Shown piece by piece: positions 34,057 to 44,181 of a stretch of DNA of 64,000 nucleotides. The stretch spans positions 558,001-622,000 of the forward strand of contig JAPZLL010000007.1 of the NCBI GenBank assembly GCA_036250225.1, written 5' to 3'. Made by a program: the position numbers and the translations under genes. Under the pieces are notes generated by a model. That model saw only the letters and a list, made by a program, of their open reading frames with translations. It was not told where the DNA came from and searched no databases. Origin of the DNA: Cercophora sp. LCS_1 (lineage: Eukaryota; Ascomycota; Sordariomycetes; Sordariales; Lasiosphaeriaceae). Every line of letters begins with the position of its first letter. Positions within the stretch are counted from its first letter, which is position 1.

Positions 34057-36000
34057 TTACTGCAATCTGACGCCCGCCTCTCTCGTCTTCTTCCCTTGGT
34101 GCGAGGCGACTGAGCTCATACCCACATTCTGGCTGGCGTCGAGCATAGACTGCGCCATGCGTCTCTTCTCCTCAGCCAGCTTCTTGAGGCGCTTGTCCGT
34201 CTTTCCCTTGCCGCTGCCCTTGCCGTGGAACTGATGCGAAAGCTCCTTGAAGGCCTCCTTCTGATTGAGCTCGCGGCCATCCTCGTCGATATAACGCAGC
34301 TTGACATCTGGTCGGTACCCTTCCTTGAAGAGCTGGTCCATGATGCGCGACTGGTGGCGTTCACGATCGGTGTTTTGTTGCCGTGCCATCTCCTCGCGCT
34401 CCCGGATCGACATGCGATCATGGCGGCCGCTGGCGCGATCGCGCTCACGCTGGAGACGGGCCTCCTCATCAAAGAGAGCCATGCGACGGTTGAGTTCGGC
34501 AAGGAATTTCTGCTTTTGGCGGAACTTGTCGTTTTCCTCAGCGCCGTGCTGGTCTTCGATGAGATGGCGATCTTTGAGAAGGGCGAGCGTAGCACCGAGA
34601 CCTTGGTCGACCGTCTTTTCCTCTTCAACGCCAATCGCAGGAATATCGGCCAGGGGAGTAGTGCCGCGGCGCGGGGAATGGCCGTTGGCCCCTGCGTCCT
34701 CCATCTCTTCGTCCGAGTCGGATTCCTCCTCCATGGCTGTTACGGCAGATTGCTGGGGCTTGGGTTTGGGTGCCTTGCGCTCTTCTTCGCGCTCGGCGTG
34801 GAGAGCGTCAACAAACTCGCTGATCTCGTCAATGACGAGGCCCTTTCCTGCTTGGGGGTCTTCTTCTGAGGGTTGGCTCGCGTCTTCGCGAAGCTGCCTG
34901 GCAATATCCTCCGGCCTAGTCTTCTTTCTCTTTTTCAGGGCATCTTTTCTCTGCCGTGCCAAAGAGCTCTGGAGGTCTTCGTCGTCGACAAAGTCCTCAT
35001 CGAAAACTTTCCTCTTCTTGGTGTAAACGACTGGCGCCGGGTCAAGTTCCATGTGCTGATCAGTATCCTCGGCCGCAACCTGTTCAGTGTTGAAAAGAAC
35101 GTCATCGTCATCGGCTCTCTTTTGCCGCGTTGACTTGGACTTCTTTTTCTTAGGCTTCTTGACCTTGATTTCCGATGCGTCCAGGTAGTCTGAAATTGGG
35201 GCTGGTGCGTCCTCCAGAACGTCGAGGTCGACAACTTGATGCCTCCGTTTTTGAACCGGAGCGTCAAGAATGTCGCCCAACTCATTGGCTGTCCCGGCAG
35301 TATCCAAGGTGAAGACCTTTTTCTTCTTTCCGTGGATCTCCTCGTCGTACTGCGATAAAATTCCGTGTTCCCCAGTTTCGTCGATGTCGTTGGGGTCATA
35401 AAGCGGCTTCTTCTTCTTTAGCTCCAGCTTTTCTTGCAGCTTTTCTCGCTCCCGAAGCTCCACATTTTCCAGCTCGTCACCCTCTTCCTCGGCATCAAGC
35501 ACACTTGTATCCTTCAAAGTCAGGATTTGATCATCTGCATTCAAGAAGTCAGAGGCATCGTGTGCGACCTTAACCCCCTTGAGGTCGGCAGCCGTATGCT
35601 CGGCTGCTTTCTGGGCCTTCTCTTTCTCCTCTTGAGCTTTCCTCTCCTCCTCGATCTTCTTTTGGCGCTTCTTCCCACTCTTCAGCCAGGACTTGGTATC
35701 AAGCTCATCATCTCCCACTAAGTCAGCGATCCCTTTGCCTTTGAGCACGGCGTTGCGCTGCTCCAGCTCGCGGGCCTTCATGACCGCAGCTTTTTTCTCC
35801 TCCCGCTTCCTCCTCGCCTCTTCAGCCTCTTGCGCTTTTCTGAAGTTTTCATATCCGAGAGCCTCGCGGGATTCGAGGGTGCTTCCAGCATCGGGGTCCG
35901 GGGTTGGCTCTCGTTCTGCCTCGTTTCCAGGAACGGGCAAAGGCTTCATGCCTTGCTTCACCCGTTCCTTGTTGAACGCCTCGAGCGTTGCGGCATCCAT
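34057..36000 (-). CDS. SNU66: SART-1/Snu66 U4/U6.U5 tri-snRNP protein
   Basis: A single exon of 647 residues. It is highly charged and rich in Glu, Lys and Arg, with long predicted helices (for example EEARRKREEKKAAVMKAREL). Family landmarks are YENFRKAQEAEEARRKREEK, KGIADLVGDDELDTKSWL, YDPNDIDETGEHGILSQYDE, ISEFVDALHAER (near residue 410) and the C-terminal FKELSHQFHGKGSGKGKTDK. This matches the SART-1 family, a tri-snRNP component needed for spliceosome activation. No membrane segment or catalytic site is expected. The length is close to fungal homologues. It sits tail to tail with RPS10. Confidence 0.9.
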   Translation of the reverse strand: MDAATLEAFNKERVKQGMKPLPVPGNEAEREPTPDPDAGSTLESREALGYENFRKAQEAEEARRKREEKKAAVMKARELEQRNAVLKGKGIADLVGDDELDTKSWLKSGKKRQKKIEEERKAQEEKEKAQKAAEHTAADLKGVKVAHDASDFLNADDQILTLKDTSVLDAEEEGDELENVELREREKLQEKLELKKKKPLYDPNDIDETGEHGILSQYDEEIHGKKKKVFTLDTAGTANELGDILDAPVQKRRHQVVDLDVLEDAPAPISDYLDASEIKVKKPKKKKSKSTRQKRADDDDVLFNTEQVAAEDTDQHMELDPAPVVYTKKRKVFDEDFVDDEDLQSSLARQRKDALKKRKKTRPEDIARQLREDASQPSEEDPQAGKGLVIDEISEFVDALHAEREEERKAPKPKPQQSAVTAMEEESDSDEEMEDAGANGHSPRRGTTPLADIPAIGVEEEKTVDQGLGATLALLKDRHLIEDQHGAEENDKFRQKQKFLAELNRRMALFDEEARLQRERDRASGRHDRMSIREREEMARQQNTDRERHQSRIMDQLFKEGYRPDVKLRYIDEDGRELNQKEAFKELSHQFHGKGSGKGKTDKRLKKLAEEKRRMAQSMLDASQNVGMSSVASHQGKKTREAGVRLQ

Positions 36001-36227
36001 CTTTGCCTCGGTATTTCGGCTGCCTATGTTGCTGTCTCGCCAAATACAGAATCCAGAAAAGCTAGCCGTGCTAAATGTTCTGTTCGCTCGTCGTTCGGGT
36101 CTTGGATGCAGTCAAATCAAGTGGAACGCCAGCAGAGCCAAGCAACGGCAGGCGAGAACTGACCCCAGAGTTTGCGGCTCCAGCTGACGCGCCGCGCTGC
36201 AGCTGCCAGCCCTGGTTGGCCGCGCAA

Positions 36228-36238
36228 CGATAAGATAA
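36228..36238 (+). promoter_or_regulatory. Paired GATA element upstream of SART1
   Basis: CGATAAGATAA, 228 bp upstream of the SART1 start, in opposite orientation to the gene. Identical to the elements at 22622 and 46040. Confidence 0.45.
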
Positions 36239-37803
36239 CGCTGCAAGGCGGTGGCCCCACAATCCGCAAAAAATTGTGTATATCAAGGCACGCTGCGAAA
36301 CCTTCTTCCTCTTCTCTTCTTCTTTTCTCACCACGGATCTGTGCCCAGCGATCCCCCTCCACCCCGGTGGTTGGGGTTGATTGCTGACGGCAGTTCGATG
36401 ACCAAGGAGCCATCTTTATTCAATGATGTCAATTTCCAATCGACAGATCCAAGATTAACCGAAGTCTCGGAAGCCCCGTTCGCTGTAAAAGGCTTGAGCG
36501 GTGGTGGAAAAGATTCTAGGGGACGTCATATTCCAAGCCGTTCGCCGAGGTCGTCGACCGTTGAGGCTGGGGAAAACCATGACTTTCTACATTTCATGCC
36601 TGTGATTTCTGTTTAGCAATTTTGCCATTTGACATTTGAACTTGTGATGCTGCCACACTCATGCCGACAACTCCTTCGCCTACCCGCTCCTTCGTGATGG
36701 GTACAATACATTCCGCGCCGATGAACATGGCAAAGTTACGTGCCTGTCTGCTGGTGTTGGCACCACAAGCTTCTACGTTCGTTCATTCGTTGCTTCCTTC
36801 CCATTTCCGCCAAGCATGCAAGGCCACAAGGGAATTGCCCGTCATCCGTTTGTTGCACTGGGCTACACCTGCCTCTTCGCTGTGGTAACCCGTTCTTAAC
36901 TACACGTTTACTCTCTCAATTGCAGGAGATGGACCGATGACCACGCCGTGATGGATCAGATGGTGATTCTTCTGGTCGCCGGGCGCTTAGCCACAGTCAA
37001 CATCAGTTCACCTGCGTTCTGGTGATGGGCTCCTGTCGTGCTCAGAACGGGGCCTCTGGGGTCGGATCGGGCCTCGGAAAATGGCATCGGTGCTTTTCGG
37101 CCAGACACAGAAATTTCAGGGCTCACGGCAGTGCATGCGAATGTGGTCAAGATTAATGGATTTCCAAATTCAGCACATCATTTCCAGCATGGCCAGCGCG
37201 TGGTCGACAGGGAAGCATGTGGCGAAGATGGCATTGCGTTCGCATTGTTCGCTAAGACCCCTGCCCAACGGGGCAAGCTTCCTTTCCGGTCGTAGCGGCC
37301 GTCACCCCACAAGCACCCCAACACATCACGCTCTACCGGGCGTGTGGGGATGAAGAATGCGGGGCCGAGGTCAGGTACATCATGCATCCCCAACTCTGTA
37401 CGGACCGATTTGACGTCGGAGTTCGGGTGGAGGACATCGCATTGGCATTGCCGGCCTCTCCTCTCTCCGGCCGGGAGTCAGCATACGCGCCGAGCAAGCA
37501 GCAGAGATAGGAGATGGAGTCTCTTGGATTCGACATCAAAGCACACACTTCGTCTCAAAACAGGCCATGTGGGTGGTACAGGTACGCTAGACTCAAAGCC
37601 AGGATACCTATCCGCTGGCTTTACCAGGAATGACAGCAGCGCGGCCTGGTTCTAGACCAGGACCAGCTCCAATGCCCAACGGTTCCCCGCATCTTCAACG
37701 GTCTTCATGCGGCACCACCCACAATCCTTCTTCCCCGCAAGACCAACGACCCCACGATAGATTCACGAAAAGGAGGGAAGCACCGTTTGTTGAGCTGCAA
37801 CGG

Positions 37804-37824
37804 CCAATAGCGGCGAAATAACGG
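37804..37824 (+). promoter_or_regulatory. CCAAT box plus AmyR-type CGG-N8-CGG site
   Basis: CCAAT (37804-37808) is followed after two bases by CGGCGAAATAACGG, an exact CGG-N8-CGG (37811-37824), about 450 bp upstream of the glucoamylase start. In Aspergillus this is the AmyR site, and a nearby CCAAT bound by the HAP complex boosts it. Use here by an AmyR/COL-26-type factor is inference. Confidence 0.45.
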
Positions 37825-38273
37825 GGTCTCTGGGCATCAAGCGCCCCAGTCGTGTCGTTGTGACGTCGTCTGGTCTCCTCGTTCCTCTCTGTTCCCCTGC
37901 AGGGCGGCAAGACATCGGTGCTTCTCGATCTCGGTTAAAGGTGTGCTCTTGGCAACCCCTGGATCCGGGCATTTGGGAGTGGTATTGGACGTTCGTGGGC
38001 TGGCTTGGAAGCACCGAGTTTACGGCGAGCCTTGATCTGATGTCGGCCCTTCCCCCACACGATCACACCCAGCGCGGAGAGAACCCCTGCCTGCCATCCG
38101 GCCCGCGTGGTTCAGCCGCTGACCGTTGAACGACATCAAGCGTCCGGGCAGTCGATGCTAGTACAAATATCACGATGGCTGACCTCGTGGTCAACTGTTT
38201 GCATCAGCAGCTGCCTCAAGCCAACCTCACCAACAGCCTGAGCCTCAGTGTCACCGGCCTCTTCCTGCCCGCC

Positions 38274-40221
38274 ATGCACGCTCTCTCGTCTCTTGTGCTC
38301 CTCGGAGCCTGCGCCGTCCAGACCGTCTTCGGTCGTCCCGAAGATGTCCGCGCCAAGCGAGACGCTGCCATCCTGAGACGGTCTGTCGACTCGTTCATTG
38401 AGACGCAGACTCCCATTTCGTGGACCAAGCTCCTTGCCAACATCGGCAACACAGGCAGTGCTGTTCCCGGAGCCGCCAAGGGTGTGGTCGTTGCCAGCCC
38501 GTCCAGGTCCAACCCGGACTGTAAGTCATGAAACGGAAAGCGAGAACTCGGTGTCCGGCCACTAACTAGAGACAGACTTTTACACCTGGACTCGTGACGC
38601 TGCCCTTGTCCTGAAGAACATTGTGGAGGAATTTGTCAACACTGGCGACCCGGCCCTCCAGACACAGATCCAGAACTTTGTTGCTTCCCAGGCCAAGCTC
38701 CAGGGTGTCTCGAACCCCTCGGGCACTCTGCGTGATGGATCCGGTCTCGGCGAGCCCAAGTACATGGTCGACCTCACTCAGTATACCGGCGAATGGGGTC
38801 GTCCCCAGCGCGATGGCCCTCCTCTCCGTGCCATTGCCCTCATGGGCTATGCCCGCTGGTTGGCAAACAACGGCCACCTGTCGACTGCTCGCGACGTCGT
38901 CTGGCCCGTCATCAAGAACGATCTCTCCTACACTGCCCAGTACTGGAACCAGACCGGTTTCGACCTGTGGGAGGAGGTGCCTGGCAGCTCGTTCTTCACC
39001 ATCACTAGCTCGCACCGTGCCCTGGTTGAGGGTGACGCCCTTGCCACGCAGCTCGGTACCACCTGCACCGGTTGCGCTGCTGTTGCCCCTCAGGTCCTCT
39101 GCTTCGCCCACAGCTTCTGGAAGCCCAGCGAGGGCTACTTTGTCTCCAACATCAACGGTGGCCAGTACCGCAACGGCCGCGATGCCAACTCGATCCTTGC
39201 CTCAATCCACAACTTTGATCCCTCCGTCGGCTGCGATGTCAACACTTTCCAGCCCTGCAGCGACAAGGCTTTGTCCAACCTGAAGTCGGTCGTGGACTCG
39301 TTCCGTTCCATCTACACCATCAACCGCGGAATTCCCCAGAACCAGGCTGTAGCCGTCGGCAGATACACCGAGGACGTCTACTACAATGGCAACCCGTGGT
39401 ACCTGACCACCCTCGCACCCGCTGAGCAGCTCTACGATGCCCTCATTGTCTGGAAGCAGCAGGGCTCCATCACTGTCACCTCGCTCTCTCTGCCCTTCTT
39501 CCGCGACCTCGTCCCCTCGATCAGCACCGGCACCTTCTCGTCCGGCTCGGCAACCTACACCAACATAATCAACGCCGTCCAGACTTTTGCTGACGGTTTC
39601 GTCGCTATTGTCGACCAGCGCAAGCACGCCAACGGCGCCCTGCCCGAGCAGTTTGACCGCAACACCGGTGCTCCCATTGCCGCCGCTGACCTGACCTGGT
39701 CGTACTCGGCTTTCCTCACCTCTACTTCCCGCCGTGCCGGCCGTATTCCTGCCTCGTGGAGTGCCTCTGCCGGCAACACCCTCCCCGGCTCGTGCTCTGT
39801 GTTTGCCGTCGCCGGCACCTACGCCACGGCTACCAACACTGCCTTCCCGTCAACCCTCACCCCCAACCCGACGGCGACCAACACTGCCGCGCCTGCTCCT
39901 ACCGGTGTCTGCAACAACGTCCTCGTCACCTTCAGCACCCGCTACGGCACCCAGTGGGGCCAGAACGTCAAGATTGTCGGTAACCACCCCGCTCTTGGCA
40001 ACTGGAGCCCTGCCAACGGCGTTCTCCTCTCGGCTTCGGCCTACACCAGCTCCAACCCTCTCTGGACCCTGACCGTTCCCCTGCCCGCTGGCGCCAACAT
40101 CCAGTACAAGTACGTTGTCGTCAACGGTGATGGCTCGGTCATCTGGGAGAAGGATCCCAACAGGAACTACAACGTTCCCGCCAGCTGCAACATCCAGACC
40201 CGCACAGACTACTGGCAGTAA
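38274..40221 (+). CDS. gla-1: Secreted glucoamylase, GH15 with CBM20 starch-binding domain
   Basis: Two exons: 38274-38520 and 38576-40221, 630 residues. The protein starts with a signal peptide (MHALSSLVLLGACAVQTVFG) followed by a Lys-Arg pro-peptide site at 28-29. The GH15 domain spans about residues 35-490: VDSFIETQTPISWTKLLANI, DYFYTWTRDAALVLKNIVEE, QTGFDLWEEV (catalytic acid Glu), NRGIPQNQAVAVGRYTEDVY, and GALPEQFDRNTG (catalytic base Glu). A Thr/Pro-rich linker (about 495-525) leads to a C-terminal CBM20 (VLVTFSTRYGTQWGQNVKIV ... GNWSPANGVLLSAS ... VIWEKDPNRNY). It releases glucose from starch ends outside the cell. Upstream of this ATG an in-frame extension exists, but only this ATG directly precedes a signal peptide. 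Confidence 0.95.
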
Positions 40222-41141
40222 GCTGTAAGCTTCAAGGCTTGCTATTGAAGGATTTAATGTGATGAAGTCGATATGAATATTGACACGGTGGGGAATGATG
40301 AATGGGTGGGTGGGTGGCATGGTTTAGGCACAAAAGGGGGGATTCTCAAGCATCTACAGCAACGCATCTTCTTTTATAGTTCGCCCTTCTGGGACACTTC
40401 TTATTTGTATATATTTAGGACATCATGAACATACAATTTCCTTTTCTGGTCAACTCATCTTGCCGTCTGCTATGTGTGATGTGTGTGGCCCTGGGTCTTG
40501 CCCTCGGATGCGATAGTTGTCTCATTAGTAAACTTTAACCTCTAGGCCCAGGCATGATTTCTAGTTCATGTACTTGACTCGCTGCAGGGCAATTATTAGT
40601 CGTAGATTAGTCGAAAATTGTGGGATAAGTGGTATACACAACTTATTCCCCTGCTGTAGCTCAAGTGCCATGACTATTCCTCCGAATCGCATCTCTTGCC
40701 ATACAAGGATGTCATGGTGCCTAGAGCGTGGTGCGCACATGCGCCGACCGGAAGGTGCTCATCGATGATAAACAAGCCAATACTAGGCGGTCATGTATTC
40801 TAGATAGAAGGAAGCGATGGACTTGTTGGTTACAGGCTGCCTTGTACAGAGGAGGAGACACTGTTGCGTTCTACAGGGTGAATATGGTAACCCGAGAGAG
40901 GCCACCGAACAGAAGCAACATATGGCGGATAAACGGTCGACTAACTACCTAGGCTGGGGAGCCATGGTATACTGGGGAGTCAATACACGCTCCAAAGCCA
41001 ACTTCAACAGCTCTATAGGTCAGGTCCACAGTCGTCAGAATCACCTCTACCGCTCAACACCCTCCCACCCAATTAATGCTTCCACAGTTTACTCTCACCC
41101 AGCGCCCCATACCCTCCACCCCCTCAAAACTCCACCTTCTA
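40222..41141. other. Convergent intergenic region
   Basis: 3' flanks of the glucoamylase and nicotinamide riboside kinase genes. A short GGTG repeat lies near 40300. No gene seen. Confidence 0.5.
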
Positions 41142-42404
41142 CTACTCTAAAACTAGTTCCTCCAGTCGCCGCATCACCTCCCCAACAGCCCACTCCAAAA
41201 CCTCCCCAAACTCAACATCCACCCCGCCCGGCGTCCTGATCCCCTCCCTATCCAAAACCTCCTCCCTAACCATTCCACCCTCCACATCCCCGCCATCAAA
41301 CAACCACCTATGCGCCTCGACATAATTCGGCCAAACAATCTTATCCACATACCCCGGCGGATCCGTCCAGAACCCCTCGAGCGTGACATACCCATCCCTC
41401 GCTTCACGCCTTCTAGTCGCCTTTTCGCGGGAGACTAACAGAAACAATTTGATATCCAGGTTGGACATGACTTGCGTAAATTCGGGGGGTGAGTAAAGTA
41501 AAAATCCGTCAAGGAGACAGATGCGTATTTCGGAGGAAAAGATCTTGTGGCCGGGGGAGCCGGGGGATAGCCATTGGCTGACGCGGTTGCGGATCTCAGA
41601 GAGTTGGGCGTCGGTGACGGGGATGGTGCCGACGGAGTTTTGGTCTTCTTTTGAGGAGATGGTCGGCTGTTTGCCAGGGAGGGAGGGTGTTAGTAGCTGG
41701 GACAGGCGGAGGGGCAGGGAAGGGGAGGGGATTGCATCGTCGTGGTGGAGAGAGGAAGAACCGTGGTCGTGTCGGTGGGAGAGGTGTGAGGGGATGGAAC
41801 TAACTGGGAATGTGCCGTGGGTGCGGATGTGCGAGAGGGCGGATTCGAGGTCGGGGATGGAGATGGCGGCCGCGCAGTCCCAGTCCAGGAGGCCGTGTTT
41901 GGTTGGGAGGGAGGTTTCTGGGAGGTAGAAATCCTGGGGGGTGTTAGTTTTGTCATGCTGGGGAGATGGGTGGTTTAGAAAAGGGATCAGGGAAAAGGGG
42001 TCAAGGTTTGGTGAGAGTGTTGATGGGCAAACGCCTAACGACAGATTGAAATTGGGATCGGAAACCCCATTGCGAAATGCTGTTTTTTTTAAATAGAAGT
42101 TTCAATATGCCGCTGTGCGTTCGACGAGCAACGCTCTGGAAAACGGATCGTGTGTTATTTCTTCCATATGACCGATTGAGTGCGGGGAGTAAGGGATGGG
42201 TTGAACCGGCGCATCATTGAATTCCTGGTTGATGATGATAGGAAGTGAGTGACAAAGTTCTTCACTTACATCCTGATGAAGAATAAACGTCGACGGAAAT
42301 ATATCACGAAGGAGTCGTGCAAGCGTTGTTTTCCCTGACGAGGAACATCCCGAGATGCCAATCGTGATGGCTTTAGGTGGTGGTTTTGTGTCTTCTGAGG
42401 CCAT
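41142..42404 (-). CDS. NRK1: Nicotinamide riboside kinase (NAD salvage)
   Basis: Three exons: 42404-42270, 41933-41805 and 41666-41142, 262 residues. The P-loop is GISGCSSSGKTTLARLL, followed by TFILHQDDFYLPE, the substrate-binding lid region of the NRK family. The join TFPPTISSKEDQNSVGTIPV matches the family; intron 2 (41667-41804) has donor GTTAGT, branch CTACTAAC and acceptor AAACAG. It is 138 nt and stop-free in frame, so unspliced transcripts would encode 46 extra residues. Later motifs are ICLLDGFLLYSPPEF and a DPPGYVDKIVWPNYVEAH segment. The enzyme phosphorylates nicotinamide riboside to NMN. It lies head to head with PTH2. Confidence 0.86.
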
Positions 42405-42715
42405 GTTGAGCCCTTTGAGGTTGCGTAGTTCAATGCTGTCAAAAAGGGTATGCTATCGTATCATGACAGTAGATATACCAAAAGCCCTGAGAAATCAATA
42501 TCGTGACACCTGCTCACACATCACATGAAGCTTCCCTCCTCCGTCTCCCCACTGTGGATCCAGCGCTTCCTGCCTGCCGGAAACGCGGCGCCAAGCAGCC
42601 TAAAAACAAACCCCTGATCCCCCAACCAGGGCCAAAAATTCACCAAGAGAAATGCACGTCATTCCTTGATTCCATTCTCCTCCCACACAACAACCACATC
42701 CCCAATTATCACAAA
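42405..42715. promoter_or_regulatory. Bidirectional promoter of NRK1 and PTH2
   Basis: 311 bases between opposite start codons. The right part is C/A-rich, like a leader. No gene between. Confidence 0.5.
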
Positions 42716-43420
42716 ATGGCAGACCCAGCAGTAACAGTCATCACCACTTCCCTGGTAGCCCTCATATCAGGCTTCTTCCTAGGCGTCTACTCCATCCGCG
42801 GCTACCTCATCTCCCCCGCCCTGCGCGCCGAGCGCGACTCCAACTACGTCGATCCAGTCGAGAGCGACGAGTCCGATATCGACGAGGCCGACACACTCCT
42901 TGACCATGCGCCCAACTGGGCCAACGGCGCCGAGGCCGATAAGAAGCAGGGCTTGAGCGCCAGTGCCCCTGTCCCAAAACCAAATACGAACGAGGAGTGC
43001 AAGCTGGTGCTGGTTGTGCGAACGGATTTGGGGATGACAAAGGGTATGTTCTCATCCGGAGTCGCGAAAAGGGGTTGCTGATGAATGGCGACAGGCAAAA
43101 TTGCAGCTCAATGCGGCCACGCGACGTTGGCGTGCTATAAACGGCTGTGGACGGCCGCGCAGAAGGATCCCAAGGGGAATGAGGCGCGTGTGCTCAAGCA
43201 GTGGGAGCGTCTGGGGCAGGCCAAGATTGCGGTGCAGATCAAGGGCGAGGAGGAGATGATTGCGCTGATGCGGAAAGCGCGGAGTCTGGGCGTCACGGCG
43301 GAGGTGGTTCAGGATGCGGGGAGGACGCAGATTGAGGCTGGAAGCAGGACTGTTTTGGGCGTGGGACCTGCGCCCAAGAGTGAGGTGGATAAGATTACTG
43401 GCGGGTTGAAGTTGCTCTAG
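42716..43420 (+). CDS. PTH2: Peptidyl-tRNA hydrolase 2 with N-terminal membrane anchor
   Basis: Two exons: 42716-43043 and 43095-43420, 217 residues. Residues 5-30 are a hydrophobic anchor (VTVITTSLVALISGFFLGVY), then an acidic linker. The Pth2 fold begins at CKLVLVVRTDLGMTKGKIAA and continues QCGHATLACYKRL, with KIAVQIKGEEEMIALMRKAR and the C-terminal DAGRTQIEAGSRTVLGVGPA. These are the diagnostic blocks of the archaeal/eukaryotic Pth2 family, which frees tRNA from stalled peptidyl-tRNA. Anchored homologues (Bit1) sit on the mitochondrial outer membrane; that place here is inference. The upstream in-frame extension lacks family support, so the ATG just before ADPAVTV was taken. Confidence 0.92.
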
Positions 43421-43734
43421 ATGGAAGGGCTTGGGTAGGGGGAATAGACGTGGGATAGACGGGAAGGAAGGGAATTTGGTTGTTTTGTTTTGCTCTGCAT
43501 GCCTGGTTCAATCAAGGCGTTGGTTCCGGTTGGATGATGATGCGGTAAAGCATAGCGGGACAAGCGCATGTGGGAGGGAACAAAATACATATGGAGGCGT
43601 GGGGAATGGGAATGCCTTCATTGTGCGTAGGCGTTGAGACCAGATTTGCAACGTTGCTGGCAATGCGGGACTTCGCAGGCTGGTTTATGTATCAGAGACA
43701 GGACATCCATTTCCAACGGCGGCCGCAACTGGCC
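43421..43734. other. 3' flank of PTH2
   Basis: No gene seen; it leads directly into the SINE-like element. Confidence 0.5.
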
Positions 43735-44016
43735 TGGACAGATGGCGCAGTGGTAAAACACTGCAGCCTGATGGCCGCAGTATAAGACGGACCGTCGTAG
43801 ACCTGCCCCGGCCCGCGGGGTAGGCGCTGGGTTCGACTCCTCGCAAGAGTAGAAGTCGTGATATTCCTGGAGGGCCCAGTTCGAACTTAAACTCCACAGT
43901 TGCCACCGGGCCCGGGGTTTATGTAGCCGTCGACCTTCACTTCCACCGGGAAGTGAGGTTCGGCGGTGAGATTTTTGCTTTCTTTTTCTTTTAAAAAGAA
44001 AAAAAAATTAAAAAAA
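43735..44016 (+). mobile_element. Putative tRNA-derived SINE-like element
   Basis: An A box (TGGCGCAGTGG, 43743-43753) and a B box (GGTTCGACTCC, 43830-43840) stand about 77 bases apart, farther than in an ordinary tRNA. Between them are stable hairpins, including GCAGTG/CACTGC and CCTGCCCC/GGGGTAGG. After the B box come about 135 bases of GC-rich body without coding potential. The element ends in a 50-base A/T-only-like tail (about 43973-44018: T-rich, then A-rich). Head, body and A-rich tail in this order are the SINE plan, as in fungal elements of the Mg-SINE and Foxy kind. Target-site duplications are not clear. It could instead be a decayed tRNA with unrelated flank. Confidence 0.45.
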
Positions 44017-44181
44017 TTCAATCGGTCCATTAGTTATTTTGTTTCCGTGATCGCCGAACGACAGAAGTGTTTTCGTCAAGGCTGATGGTATCACCTCTCT
44101 CGTCGGATCGACGCGATGCTGACGGTCGGTCACAAAGACAGGCAGATGGGTAAACCGATGGGTATCATTACTATCTGCCAC

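Larger units (their letters stand above)
36001..38273. promoter_or_regulatory. Large divergent upstream region of SART1 and the glucoamylase gene
   Basis: 2.27 kb with no supported gene. It contains a paired GATA element at 36228-36238 near SART1 and a CCAAT plus CGG-N8-CGG site at 37804-37824 upstream of the glucoamylase. A long upstream region is typical for a carbon-regulated secreted enzyme. Confidence 0.5.
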
